Position numbers and translations under genes: made by a program. This document shows positions 17,158 to 25,973 of a stretch of DNA of 64,000 nt, one piece after another. The stretch comes from Deltaproteobacteria bacterium (lineage in GTDB: Bacteria; Myxococcota_A; Polyangia; Polyangiales; Ga0077539): contig JAUXYJ010000081.1 in NCBI GenBank assembly GCA_030694465.1, forward strand, positions 92,029 to 156,028, in the 5' to 3' direction. Each line of letters starts with the position of its first letter. Position 1 is the first letter of the stretch. Under the pieces are notes generated by a model. The model had not been told where the DNA came from, did not search any database, and saw only the letters and a list, made by a program, of their open reading frames with translations.

Positions 17158-17469
17158 ATGGACAAGCTCGGCGGATTGCTCAAGACGCTTCTCTTTTTGC
17201 TGCTGCTCTGTGCGGGAGGGCTGAGCGCGTACAACGTGATGTCCGACATGACCCCCATCGTGAAGCGCGCGCGCTTGGTGCTCGCGTGCCCGAGCGAGGC
17301 GGCGTGTGCGCTCTCGCGTTGGGATCGTCGACCGTGGGAGCAGCGGCTTGAGTTTTATCTTCGTGGCGAGGGCCGCGTCGTCGTGTGTCGACCCATCTAT
17401 GTGCTCGCTGGAGAGCACACATGTTCGGTGACCACCGAGACCGCCGCTGCGCCGCAGTTTGCGCGCTGA
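17158..17469 (+). CDS. Small membrane-anchored protein of unknown function
   Basis: The 103-aa product starts MDKLGGLLKTLLFLLLLCAGG, giving an N-terminal hydrophobic helix (~5-25) that may be a signal anchor. The rest is a short soluble domain with four Cys (CPSEAAC, VVCRP, HTCSV), which could form two disulfides in the periplasm. It matches no family I know. It follows the Cys-rich lipoprotein gene by 32 bp on the same strand and may belong to the same transcript. The length, start context and codon bias look like a real gene. Confidence 0.6.
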   Translation: MDKLGGLLKTLLFLLLLCAGGLSAYNVMSDMTPIVKRARLVLACPSEAACALSRWDRRPWEQRLEFYLRGEGRVVVCRPIYVLAGEHTCSVTTETAAAPQFAR

Positions 17470-17486
17470 GTGCCACAAAATGGCAC
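17470..17486. terminator. Short hairpin after the small membrane protein gene
   Basis: GTGCCA and TGGCAC form a perfect 6-bp stem with loop CAAAA, starting 1 nt after the stop of the 17158-17469 gene. A second TGGCAC follows at 17490, so it may instead be a protein-binding site. There is no T-tract. Weak call. Confidence 0.3.
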
Positions 17487-17569
17487 ACGTGGCACACTGA
17501 GAATTGGTGAAAACATAGTCAATTCGCAGGGATTCTTGTTGGCACAGCCGATGCTTTCTTGGCTGAACC

Positions 17570-18865
17570 ATGAAAACTCCGCGGCTGGATTCGGTCTTGC
17601 GTCACGCGCTCTGGTTGGCGCTGTCTATTGCGCCTGTGGGCTGTGGTGCGGTGGTCAACCCCGAGGCGGACGGCGGGCGAGAGGGCGGGATGAGTGACGG
17701 GGGGACCTGCGTGGATCCCAGCACGGGGCGCACTCTTCGTGTGGGCGAGAGCAATGGCGCGTGGTGTCCCTGTGTGTGCACCGAGACTGGGTTGCAGTGC
17801 GCGAGCTGTCCGAGGCCCGTGTGTCAGCTGCCGGACGGGCGCGTGTTGGGTGTGGGCGAGAGCTACGACGACGGCTGCAACGTGTGCGCGTGCACGGGCC
17901 CCGGGCAGCTCTCGTGCACTGAGCGGTTTTGCGAGGACACGGTCACGCGAGACGCGACCGAGCGAGACGCGACCCCGCGCGAGGCGGGCTCGTGTGATCC
18001 CATCGTGAGGACGACGATCGGCGGGTGCGAAGCCGCGGTCGAGTACCCATGTGGTGTGCCTGGTGGGACGATCCCCAACGGCAACGACCCGCGATGCCGA
18101 GGGCTGTGTGAGCCCGCGCGAAGCACGGGCGCTGACGGAAACTACTGCACTTCTATGGGCTTTTCGGGCATGCCCCCGCGGCCCAACACTGTGGTCTGTG
18201 GCTTCTGTGGCGTGGGACGGCTCACCGAGGGGCTCGAGACCACGGGCATGGCAAATGATCCCAAGAGCGCAGGAGATTGGCTCGCCGACGGGGCGGCGTA
18301 CGAAGCCATCGCGGCGATCGCGTTTGAGCGGCTGGGCGCAGAGCTTCAGCGCTTTGGCGCGCCGAGTGATTTGATCGCGCGAGCGCAGCGTGCAGCGCAA
18401 GACGAGCGGCGGCATGCCTCGGTGATGGCTGCGCTTGCGGCGGGCGAAGGGCGCGAGAGCGCGGCGGTCACGTCCCACGAAATCCCAGCGAGAACCCTCG
18501 CGGACATCGCGATCGAGAACGCGGGCGAGGGCTGCGTGCGAGAGACCCTCGGCGCGGTGATCATGGCCTACCAAGCGCAGCACGCGGGGGGTGCCTCGAT
18601 GCGCGAGGCGCTCGCACAGATCGCGCGCGAAGAGGCCGAACATGCGCAGTGGTCTTGGGACCTAGACGCCTGGGCTCGGACGCAATTGAGCAGCGAAGTG
18701 ATTGACCAAATGGACCGAGCGCGCAGCGAGACGCTCGCGTCGCTCCGGGATGTACTCACCGCACGAGAGCCCTCTGAGTCGCTGAGGCAGACGGTCGGGA
18801 TGCCTCCCAACGCGGCGGTGCACACGATGATCGATTCGCTCACTGTGGCGCTCTGGCAGGCCTAA
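17570..18865 (+). CDS. Lipoprotein with ferritin-like domain and Cys-rich N-terminal modules
   Basis: The 431-aa protein carries a lipoprotein signal (Cys25 in IAPVGCG). Next are two Cys-rich modules (~46-125) resembling short von Willebrand type C repeats (GRTLRVGESNGAWCPCVC, GRVLGVGESYDDGCNVCAC), a linker, and a C-terminal ferritin-like four-helix domain (~240-380). Candidate metal ligands are Glu253, DERRH (278-282) and EEAEH (354-358), in the ExxH pattern of diiron proteins. Ferritin-like lipoproteins of this kind are known in myxobacteria but their substrate is not. Oxidation or metal storage at the cell surface is inference. The gene stands alone, about 100 bp from its upstream neighbour. 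Confidence 0.75.
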   Translation: MKTPRLDSVLRHALWLALSIAPVGCGAVVNPEADGGREGGMSDGGTCVDPSTGRTLRVGESNGAWCPCVCTETGLQCASCPRPVCQLPDGRVLGVGESYDDGCNVCACTGPGQLSCTERFCEDTVTRDATERDATPREAGSCDPIVRTTIGGCEAAVEYPCGVPGGTIPNGNDPRCRGLCEPARSTGADGNYCTSMGFSGMPPRPNTVVCGFCGVGRLTEGLETTGMANDPKSAGDWLADGAAYEAIAAIAFERLGAELQRFGAPSDLIARAQRAAQDERRHASVMAALAAGEGRESAAVTSHEIPARTLADIAIENAGEGCVRETLGAVIMAYQAQHAGGASMREALAQIAREEAEHAQWSWDLDAWARTQLSSEVIDQMDRARSETLASLRDVLTAREPSESLRQTVGMPPNAAVHTMIDSLTVALWQA

Positions 18866-18931
18866 AGACACACAGTGTCGGATGCGATTCGGTCGCTGCA
18901 CGGCAACAGAAAATCCTGCATGCTCGGGTTT

Positions 18932-19684
18932 ATGCGGCTTAACGTGTGGAGCGTGGTGTGGGTGTTGGCGAGCGCGAATGCAGTGCATTGTGCGCCGGCA
19001 CCGAGTGGCAGCGATGTGATCTCACCCGACGCGGAGATGCCGCTTGATGGGGATGAGCCCGACGCGGGCGAGCAACCTGAGGCCTCGGTGATGATGGACG
19101 CGGCGCAGGATGTTCCGATTGTTCCGTCTGGGTGTCCCGCGTCCCAGCCCATCGCGCCGGGGACGACGCTCACTGGGTTTCTTCCGGCGGTCGACGTGGA
19201 CTTTGTGCGGATCGTCGATGGCGACACTGCACACTTTATGTACCAAGGCCGCGAGACCATCGTGCGGTTTATCTATGTCAACGCCGAAGAGACCCACGCA
19301 CCAGACCTCACGCAATTTGGCGTAGAGACCGCGGCGATTGTGGGTCGCAGGCTGCGCCCCTCCCGCTTGATGCTCGCCCCCCAGCGAGGCACCAATGGCC
19401 AGCCCGCGCTGGACATGTTCGGCCGCACGCTCGCGTTGGTCTTCGCCGACGGAGAGCTGGTACAGCGCTGGATGATTCAGCAAGGGCTGAGCGCGTACTA
19501 CACGCAGTTTGGCTGCGCTGCTGCGCCGTTGCATCTCTCGTTGCTCTATGGCGAGGCCGAAGCGCGTGCGAACCGACGGGGCATCTGGGCGCCAGGTCAC
19601 CCGACGAACTACAACGACGTATTGACCCGTTGGATTGGGCGGAGCACATGCCGCCCTGCCTACAGCGCGCCGTACTGTCGATGA
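18932..19684 (+). CDS. Secreted thermonuclease-like lipoprotein (SNase fold)
   Basis: The 250-aa protein has a signal with a probable lipobox (ANAVHC), an acidic Asp-rich linker, then a staphylococcal-nuclease-like domain (~85-235). Motifs match TNases: FVRIVDGDTAHF, then RFIYVNAEETHAPD holding the likely catalytic Arg and Glu, a later FGRTLALVF with a second Arg, and a C-terminal EARANRRGIWAP. The family cleaves DNA and RNA using Ca2+. A surface-anchored nuclease would suit digestion of extracellular or prey DNA, which is inference. ATG at 18932 was chosen because it starts the signal peptide; ATG at 18920 is possible. Its stop is one base from the convergent methyltransferase stop. Confidence 0.8.
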   Translation: MRLNVWSVVWVLASANAVHCAPAPSGSDVISPDAEMPLDGDEPDAGEQPEASVMMDAAQDVPIVPSGCPASQPIAPGTTLTGFLPAVDVDFVRIVDGDTAHFMYQGRETIVRFIYVNAEETHAPDLTQFGVETAAIVGRRLRPSRLMLAPQRGTNGQPALDMFGRTLALVFADGELVQRWMIQQGLSAYYTQFGCAAAPLHLSLLYGEAEARANRRGIWAPGHPTNYNDVLTRWIGRSTCRPAYSAPYCR

Positions 19685-19685
19685 T

Positions 19686-20297
19686 CTATCGCTTGTAAAA
19701 TCCCAGGACAAAATTGTTCGCAGGCATCTCGATCGGCTCGACCCTGCTGAGCCCCTGAGCGCTTGCGAGGGCGGTCACGGCTTCGATCGCCCGCACGCCG
19801 TACGCGGGGTCTTTGTCTTTGAGCCACTGGTCGAACGTGACGTTGCTCGGTGCTGTGTGCTCTCCGTCGCGCGTAAAGGGCCCATAGAGCGCGAGGAGGC
19901 CTCCGGGCGCAAGGATGTGCGCGCTGCCCTTGATCAGGGCCTCACAGGCAGACCAGGGCGCGATGTGGATCATGTTGATGCACAGCACGACGTCGGCGTG
20001 CGCGAGGGGCCAAGGGTGCGAATGGACGTCGAGCACCACGGCGGGCTTGACCCGCGAGCGATGGGGCTCAGTCCATGCGTCTATGTCATGCACATTTGCA
20101 GGGTCTGCGTCGGTCGGTTGGATCGAGAGTGCGCCAAAGTGCTCGGCCAAGTGCGCGGCGTGCTGGCCCGTGCCTGAGGCGATCTCTAAGAGCGCTCCGT
20201 GCGTGTGCTGTGGCGAGAAGAGCTGCTGCAGGGCGAGGGCGATGGGCTCGCGGTTGCGCAGGGCGGATGGCGCGGTTCGTTTCACCGGGCGCAGCAT
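19686..20297 (-). CDS. DUF938 family SAM-dependent methyltransferase
   Basis: The 203-aa protein matches the DUF938/METTL26-like family. It begins with the family pattern RTAPSALRNREPIALALQQL, followed by the SAM-binding loop LLEIASGTGQHAAHLAEHF (~36-54), the acidic strand end PTDAD, and the segment ADVVLCINMIHIAPWSA, then GGLLALYGPF. The conserved NPF/N-rich end is replaced by PANNFVLGFYKR, as in other members. Its methyl acceptor is unknown. It is full-length with intact SAM motifs and lies convergent to the nuclease gene. No functional link to neighbours is evident. Confidence 0.85.
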   Translation of the reverse strand: MLRPVKRTAPSALRNREPIALALQQLFSPQHTHGALLEIASGTGQHAAHLAEHFGALSIQPTDADPANVHDIDAWTEPHRSRVKPAVVLDVHSHPWPLAHADVVLCINMIHIAPWSACEALIKGSAHILAPGGLLALYGPFTRDGEHTAPSNVTFDQWLKDKDPAYGVRAIEAVTALASAQGLSRVEPIEMPANNFVLGFYKR

Positions 20298-20376
20298 AGC
20301 GAGCGAGAGATCGAAAGCGAGGGTCTAGTCGGTGAATGCTTGTCAGTGGTGGCACGCGTGAGCGAAAAGTGCGGCC

Positions 20377-20913
20377 ATGGGACTCACCGCCACGATGCGA
20401 CGTTTTGACATTGAGCTCTCGCATTGCGATCGCGGGGTGTTTGAGAGCCTGGCGTTGCGGGTCGCGCAGCACCCTTCAGAGAGCGACCGATACCTCGTCG
20501 CGCGGGTGATCGCGAGGGCCCTCGAACACGGAGAATACATGGACTTCTCCAAGGGACTCGCCGCCGACGACGAGCCCGCGGTGTGGCAACACGACGCCAC
20601 TGGGGTCTTGCGCGCATGGATCGAAGTGGGCTCGCCAAGCACCGAGCGATTGCATCGCGCAAGCAAGACCGGTGCGCGTGTCGCGGTCTACGGTTTTAAG
20701 CACGACAATCTCTTAAAAGACCTGATCACTGCGCACGTGTTTAAGAAAGAGCAGCTCGAGCTCTACACTCTCCCGGTGAGCTTCTTGGACCAGCTCGTGG
20801 CCACGCTGGATCGCAACAACACCTGGAGCATGACCCTCAACGATGGGTCTCTTTACGTGGAAATTAACAGCAAAACGTACGAGTGCACCCTTGAGCGTGT
20901 GCGCATCGGGTGA
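20377..20913 (+). CDS. yaeQ: YaeQ family protein
   Basis: The 178-aa product aligns in pattern with YaeQ: LTATMRRFDIELSHCDRGVFE at the start, RVAQHPSESDRYLVARVIARAL, FSKGLAADDEPAVWQHD and RAWIEVGSPSTERLHRASK. The family has a PD-(D/E)XK nuclease-like fold; conserved Glu and Asp/Glu residues are present (DEPAVW, WIEVG). Its reaction is not established in any organism I know. Length is the family's normal ~180 aa. The gene diverges from the DUF938 methyltransferase and converges on the membrane fusion protein gene 8 bp away. Confidence 0.85.
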   Translation: MGLTATMRRFDIELSHCDRGVFESLALRVAQHPSESDRYLVARVIARALEHGEYMDFSKGLAADDEPAVWQHDATGVLRAWIEVGSPSTERLHRASKTGARVAVYGFKHDNLLKDLITAHVFKKEQLELYTLPVSFLDQLVATLDRNNTWSMTLNDGSLYVEINSKTYECTLERVRIG

Positions 20914-20921
20914 GAGCTCGA

Positions 20922-23258
20922 TCACAGCCCTGGCAGGCTCATCACGCGTGGATCGACGTGCCCTGAGAGCATTTGATCCGCGACGCGGTATTCGAGCAGG
21001 GCGTTGTCGTCGGTTACGATCGGAGCGTCCGCAGCGAAGCGTCGAAGCGAGGCCCCGTTGCCGAGCACACGCAGGGCAGGCGTCGTGGGGTCGAGGCGGA
21101 GAATTCTCGCGATACGGTCGCCCTCGAGGTCCTCGCCGCCACGGGCTCCGACAAGAAAAAGATCTCGCGAACGCTCACTGCTTCGGATCGCGATCGCCTG
21201 CGGAAACACAGACACAAACGTCGCCACTAGCGATCGCACGGCCATCAGATCGATCTCGTAGAGTTGCACCCATGCCACCATGCGTCCGCCCTCGCGCAAG
21301 CGGTCCCGCGCGAGCAAAAAGAACTCACGCGAGAACAGCGCCGAGGCCCCGGTGACCCACGGGTTCGACGGGTGTGAGACCACCGCGTCCAGTGACTGAT
21401 GGGCCCGCGCGCGGAGCACGCGTCGCGCGTCATCGAGCACGACTCGCACGGCGGGATCCTGAGCAATCTGTGGATCAAAGAGCTGCCCCGCCGCGAGCAC
21501 GGCGGGCTCGATTTCGACCGCGGTGAGCGTGCCATCGAGCTGATCTCGCAGCGCACGAGTCGAGATCCCCGTTCCCCATCCCACCAAGAGCGCGTCGCGG
21601 GGCCTTGCGCGAAATACCGCACTCACGATGCGCCCAACGAGCAGCTCGGACGGGAGATCTCCCACCGGGAGCCAGCGCGCACGGTCGGTCGCAGCGGCTC
21701 CGCCCGGTGCGTGCGGTGCAGAGACATAGACGCTGCCCTCGGTCTTTCCGTTGACCCGAAGACCGTAGAGCGTGCAGCGCGCGTCGTCGCTGTGCGAGAG
21801 CACCGTGACCGTGCCCAGCGCGCCGTCGCGGTGTGAGAGCACGCGTGTGTGGGGCAGTCGTCGACCGGGTCCGCAGGGCACATCGGTTCGCTCAGACAGC
21901 GCGCGGTTGAGCCCTGTGCGATAGGTCGCGGCCGAGAGCGCCGTACGATCCCAAGGGCGATCGAGCAGACCCGCGAAGAGCAGCGCCAAGAGGGCCGCGA
22001 TGAGGGTGCTCTTGCTTCGGATCGCGTCGGTGCGCAGGGCCGTGAGCGTCGCGAGCGTGAGCGCAGTCACCGCGAGAATCTGTAATGTATTTTGCAGGCC
22101 AAAATGGGTCATCAGGACAAACCCCGCGAGCAGCGCACCTGAGACATTGCCCAACGTAGACACGGCGGTCGCGACGCCCGCAGCGTGGCCGGGGTTCGCT
22201 TGTTGCGTGCGCGAGGTCAGGGTCACAAAGAGCGCGCCGATCTCAAGATGAGGCCACGCTGCGAGCGCGATCGCGAGCGCCCAGCGCAAGACCGTGGGGC
22301 GCTGCCCCGTGCGGATCGCGAGCTGCAGATACAAGGGCGCGATGCGCACCACGAGCATGCCCAAGAAGATCGCGACGGCGAGCCGCAGCAGGCTGCGCGA
22401 GACACTGATCCATGATTCAGTGCGAGTCTGCTCTTCGCGTGCGAGACGTCCGCCCAGCGAAAGTGCACACAGAATGGTCGTTGTGAGCATCTCAAACGTG
22501 TACGCGGTCCCGCCCAGCAGCAACGCCGCGACGCGGCCGAGCGCGACCTGGAGCGCAAAGGACAGCGCTCCGACCGCGAAGAGTGAGAGCGTCGCGAGGG
22601 CACGCTCGTTGCGCGAGACCTCGTGGGTTAGCGTATCGATGTGCGTGGTGTGATTCTGCGCGTGAGGCGTGCGTGGGATCCGTGAGAGCTGCCACGCGCA
22701 GAGCCCTGTCATTGCGCCCAACGCGCAGAGCCCATCGTGCACCGACGAGATCCCAAAGCGTGGCAACAGCGCGAAGCCAGTGACCCACGCGCCGAGCGCT
22801 GCGCCGGCGAGGTTGGCGCTGTATAACTTCGCGATCGCTCTGCGAAATCCCAAACCCATGTCGGTCACTTCGCGCACCAAGAGCGCCGTCGTGGCCCCCA
22901 TCGCCAGGGTCGGGACGAGCAGCACCAGCGCGCACCAGAGCCCCGCGCTGTGCACGCTCAGTCCCAAGCCATGGTGCTCGATCCACGCGAGCGCGTGCAG
23001 CGAGAGCGCGGCCGAGAGCGCGACAGTGAGCTCGCACATCGCATACGCGCGCAGCGGGTTGCGGACTGAGGGCGCGAGGCGTGCGCCGAGGGCTCCACCG
23101 AGAGAGAGCCCACCCATGTACACGGCGAGCAGCAAGCCCGTGACCGCGTGGCTCGCACCAAAGAGCGGAAGGAGCCTGCGAAACCACGTGATCTCGAGGC
23201 CGAGCGCGACCGCGCCCGAGGCGACAAAGAGAGCAGTGATGAGAGAGCGTGCGCGCAC
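20922..23258 (-). CDS. Fused MFS-like membrane / spermidine-synthase-like protein
   Basis: The 778-aa protein has an N-terminal half with about 12-14 transmembrane segments, beginning ITALFVASGAVALGLEITWFRRLLPLFG, and a C-terminal soluble domain of the spermidine synthase fold (~510-760) with a Rossmann loop LLVGWGTGISTRALRD and the acidic strand end TAVEIEP. The usual catalytic Asp region reads SLDAVVSHPSNPW, the pattern of the large membrane-fused relatives and not of true aminopropyltransferases, so polyamine synthesis is doubtful. A GTG at 23258 directly precedes the first membrane helix and is chosen; the frame extends upstream to 23339. It lies 90 bp downstream of the minus-strand FG-GAP lipoprotein gene. 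Confidence 0.75.
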   Translation of the reverse strand: MRARSLITALFVASGAVALGLEITWFRRLLPLFGASHAVTGLLLAVYMGGLSLGGALGARLAPSVRNPLRAYAMCELTVALSAALSLHALAWIEHHGLGLSVHSAGLWCALVLLVPTLAMGATTALLVREVTDMGLGFRRAIAKLYSANLAGAALGAWVTGFALLPRFGISSVHDGLCALGAMTGLCAWQLSRIPRTPHAQNHTTHIDTLTHEVSRNERALATLSLFAVGALSFALQVALGRVAALLLGGTAYTFEMLTTTILCALSLGGRLAREEQTRTESWISVSRSLLRLAVAIFLGMLVVRIAPLYLQLAIRTGQRPTVLRWALAIALAAWPHLEIGALFVTLTSRTQQANPGHAAGVATAVSTLGNVSGALLAGFVLMTHFGLQNTLQILAVTALTLATLTALRTDAIRSKSTLIAALLALLFAGLLDRPWDRTALSAATYRTGLNRALSERTDVPCGPGRRLPHTRVLSHRDGALGTVTVLSHSDDARCTLYGLRVNGKTEGSVYVSAPHAPGGAAATDRARWLPVGDLPSELLVGRIVSAVFRARPRDALLVGWGTGISTRALRDQLDGTLTAVEIEPAVLAAGQLFDPQIAQDPAVRVVLDDARRVLRARAHQSLDAVVSHPSNPWVTGASALFSREFFLLARDRLREGGRMVAWVQLYEIDLMAVRSLVATFVSVFPQAIAIRSSERSRDLFLVGARGGEDLEGDRIARILRLDPTTPALRVLGNGASLRRFAADAPIVTDDNALLEYRVADQMLSGHVDPRVMSLPGL

Positions 23259-23349
23259 TTCGCAGCCATCGTGCGCAATGTGCTTTCGGGGTGCAACGCG
23301 CGAATGGGGCGGTGAGCTTGTGCACTGGAGCGACCGCACTTGCGCCGAG

Positions 23350-25614
23350 CTATTTCACCGACGCCTGCTCACGTGGGTCGAACACGCAGACCGCGTCGAG
23401 CCTTGCCACCGAGAGACCAAAGTTGTCTCCGGCCAGGGGGCCCTCAAGCACAATCGCGGGGGCCGCAGCGATCCCTGCGGCGCTGCCCACAAACACGCTC
23501 GCGGTCCCGGCCGCATCCCGGCCCCCTGGATCCGCGCCCGTTGCGCCCACCACGAGGTCCCCGTAGCCGTCGCCGTTGACGTCCCCTGCGCTCGCGACCG
23601 AGAGACCAAACGCGTCGTCCGCTGCCATCCCCTGCAGGGTGACGACTGGAGTTGCCGTGAGCCCAGATACCCCGCCTGCAAATACGCTTGCGATTCCGGC
23701 CTGGGATCTCCCTCCCACGGTGGCTAAATACCCGCCCACTAGAACGTCCGCATAGCCATCGCCATTGACATCTCCGGCGCTCGCGACGGCGGATGCAAAG
23801 CGATCCCCTGCCGAGGCTCCCTCGAGCACGAGCGCCGGAGTCGCTTGCATGCCTGCGGCGCTGCCCATAAAAACGCTCGCTGTGCCGGCGAGGCTGCGCC
23901 CTCTCGGTGCCGCTCCGTCGGCACCCACCAGCACGTCGGCGTAGCCGTCTCCGTTGACATCTCCCGCGCCCGCGACGGCGTAGCCAAAGCGGTCCAATGC
24001 CGCGACCCCGCGCAAGACGATCCCCGGCGTGGCCGAGATCCCCGTCGCGCCGCCCATAAACACGCTCGCTGCCCCAGCCGGGGTGCCGCCGCGATCGGCC
24101 CTCCACGCGCCCACCACGAGGTCCCCGTAGCCGTCGCCGTTGACATCTCCGGCGCTCGCGACGGCGCGCCCAAAGTAGTCCCCAGCGCCCACGCCCTCAA
24201 GCACCCTGGCCGGCGTAGCCGAGATCCCTGTGGCGCTGCCCATGAAAACGCTCGCCGTCCCCGCAGAGCCACGTCCGCCGGGGTCCGCGCCGTCTGCCCC
24301 CACCACGAGGTCCCCGTAGCCGTCGCCGTTGACGTCCCCTGCGCTCGCGACCGAGGCGCCGAAGCCGTCCGTCATCGCCGCACCCTCAAGCACTTGGGCC
24401 GGGATCGCCGAGAGTCCCGTCGCGCTGCCCAAATAGACGCTCGCGGTGCCCGCCGCATCCCGGCCCCCTGGATCCGCGCCCGTTGCGCCCACCACGAGGT
24501 CCCCGTAGCCGTCGCCGTTGACGTCCCCTGCGCTCGCGACCGAGAGACCAAAGCCGTCTGCGGCCGCCACGCCCTGCAGCACAACGCTTGAGGTGCTTGC
24601 GACGCCCGTTGCGCTGCCCATAAACACGCTGACAGTGCCCGCGCGCGAGCGCCCACCGGGGGAGCTGAGCGGCGCGCCTACGACCACGTCTGCGTAGCCA
24701 TCCCCGTTGAAGTCGGCCTCGGTACCCCAGGATGAATCGACCGTGGCGCTCCGTGCCCCCACACGAAGCTGCCAGACGGCGCTAGCCATGGTCCCCGGAG
24801 TGCCAGCTTGCACGCCTCGAACGCGCCAGTACCAGAGCCCCGCCATGAGCGCTGCTGGGGGACGCGCGCTGTTGCCCATCGCGCGCTGCGTTTGACACGC
24901 GCGAGTCATCGCTCGGTCGTGACAGAGCTCCACCTGCGTCTCGGTGATACCCGCTGGCTGCTCCCACCGCAGTGTGGGCGTCTGCGAGGTCACTCTGCTC
25001 GTGCTCAGCGGGCTCAGTTGCCGCGGAACCCTCAGCGCGCACCCAGCACCCACGCGGTCAAATCCCATCGCGCAGACGAAGCCACAGGCCCCCGCGGTGC
25101 ATGTCGCGATTCCACCCGGAGGCGGCGCCGAGCATGGCGTGCAGCTCGCTCCACACGCGCTGACAGAGGTGTCCTCGACACAGCGCGAGTCGCAGAGATG
25201 GCGCCCCTCGTTGCAGCGCACGTCGCACATCCCTGCGATGCAGAGCTCGGTCCCGCCAAGCACCACGGGGCACGAGCGACCACACGCGCCGCAATGCCGT
25301 GGATCGTGCTGCGTATCGATGCACATCCCAGTGCACTGGCTCTGAGCCTCGTCGCACATCCCGGCGTCCACGCTGGCTTCGGTGACCTCGGCGTCCATTC
25401 CCGCGTCACGCGTGCCTGCCTCGACCACGCCGCCGTCAGCGCTCACACAGAGCACCGAGGTGTTTGTCGGGCCGCAGTACCCAATGCACATCCCCTCGGA
25501 CTCGACGTACACCAGATTGACCGTTTCACAGCGCCGTGACGGCCCCGTGCAGCCATGGCCCAGCAGCCCAGCCCAAACGCTGGCCAACACAATTCCCACC
25601 ACATTGCGAGTCAT
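23350..25614 (-). CDS. FG-GAP (integrin-alpha-like) repeat lipoprotein
   Basis: The 754-aa protein has a signal with lipobox at Cys22 (LLGHGCTG). A Cys-rich region (~95-190) contains MopE-like loops such as HDPRHCGACGRSC, and a fibronectin-like segment (~195-290) follows. The rest is about seven ~62-residue FG-GAP units (DFNGDGYADVVVGAP, DVNGDGYGDLVVGA). Each unit carries a calcium-binding DxNGDGxxD loop, and together they should form a seven-bladed beta-propeller. It is predicted to be surface exposed, with adhesion or ligand binding as the usual guess. The repeats are highly similar at DNA level, making the gene prone to recombination or copy-number change. Divergent from the lipoprotein at 25974. 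Confidence 0.85.
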   Translation of the reverse strand: MTRNVVGIVLASVWAGLLGHGCTGPSRRCETVNLVYVESEGMCIGYCGPTNTSVLCVSADGGVVEAGTRDAGMDAEVTEASVDAGMCDEAQSQCTGMCIDTQHDPRHCGACGRSCPVVLGGTELCIAGMCDVRCNEGRHLCDSRCVEDTSVSACGASCTPCSAPPPGGIATCTAGACGFVCAMGFDRVGAGCALRVPRQLSPLSTSRVTSQTPTLRWEQPAGITETQVELCHDRAMTRACQTQRAMGNSARPPAALMAGLWYWRVRGVQAGTPGTMASAVWQLRVGARSATVDSSWGTEADFNGDGYADVVVGAPLSSPGGRSRAGTVSVFMGSATGVASTSSVVLQGVAAADGFGLSVASAGDVNGDGYGDLVVGATGADPGGRDAAGTASVYLGSATGLSAIPAQVLEGAAMTDGFGASVASAGDVNGDGYGDLVVGADGADPGGRGSAGTASVFMGSATGISATPARVLEGVGAGDYFGRAVASAGDVNGDGYGDLVVGAWRADRGGTPAGAASVFMGGATGISATPGIVLRGVAALDRFGYAVAGAGDVNGDGYADVLVGADGAAPRGRSLAGTASVFMGSAAGMQATPALVLEGASAGDRFASAVASAGDVNGDGYADVLVGGYLATVGGRSQAGIASVFAGGVSGLTATPVVTLQGMAADDAFGLSVASAGDVNGDGYGDLVVGATGADPGGRDAAGTASVFVGSAAGIAAAPAIVLEGPLAGDNFGLSVARLDAVCVFDPREQASVK

Positions 25615-25973
25615 CCCAGAGTCTCCCGTCTGTCTGCCCTAGCAGATATCCGGTCAAAGTACCCAGCCCACCGCGCAAGGGTCAAGGCATAGGTCCATCG
25701 CGCCGACCTCGCTCCCTGCACTTGCGTGTCGCTGCGGCCCCAGTGGGCTCTTCACGCAACCGCGTTGCCCACTGCCAACGTTGGCTGAGTGCCTGCCAAC
25801 GTTGGCCGAGTGCCTGCCAACGTTGGCCGAGCGGCGCATCGCGCGAGCAGCGGGTGGAGCCCACGCCAACACCTGCGCCAGCGCGATCCTCACGATCACC
25901 GCGAGATGCAGCGCGTCAGAACACCCTCGCGAGCGCTGTGTGAGGTACCCTGAAAACCGAAGGAGTCTTATCC
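25615..25973. other. Divergent intergenic region carrying 21-bp repeats
   Basis: About 359 bp between two divergent lipoprotein genes. No coding sequence is supported. It contains three GCCAACGTTGGC palindromes at 21-bp spacing (25774-25827) and presumably promoters for both genes. Confidence 0.5.
25774..25827. repeat. Three 21-bp tandem repeats with GCCAACGTTGGC core, cluster A
   Basis: Perfect 12-bp palindromes at 25774-25785, 25795-25806 and 25816-25827, each 21 bp apart (two helical turns), with spacers reading TGAGTGCCT or CGAGTGCCT. The same unit recurs at 27371. The regular spacing on one DNA face suits a multimeric protein site. The position is about 146 bp upstream of the plus-strand lipoprotein start. 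Confidence 0.85.

Noticed and set aside
20922..23258. Spermidine synthase proper
   Set aside because: The usual catalytic acid is replaced and the domain is fused to a 12-14 helix membrane part, so polyamine synthesis is not supported.
22669..23727. 352-codon plus-strand open frame
   Set aside because: Antisense to the membrane fusion protein and FG-GAP genes, with no recognisable domains. High GC keeps opposite frames open.
25774..25827. CRISPR array
   Set aside because: The units are 21-bp tandem repeats with palindromic cores and 9-bp near-identical spacers; no variable spacers and no cas genes.
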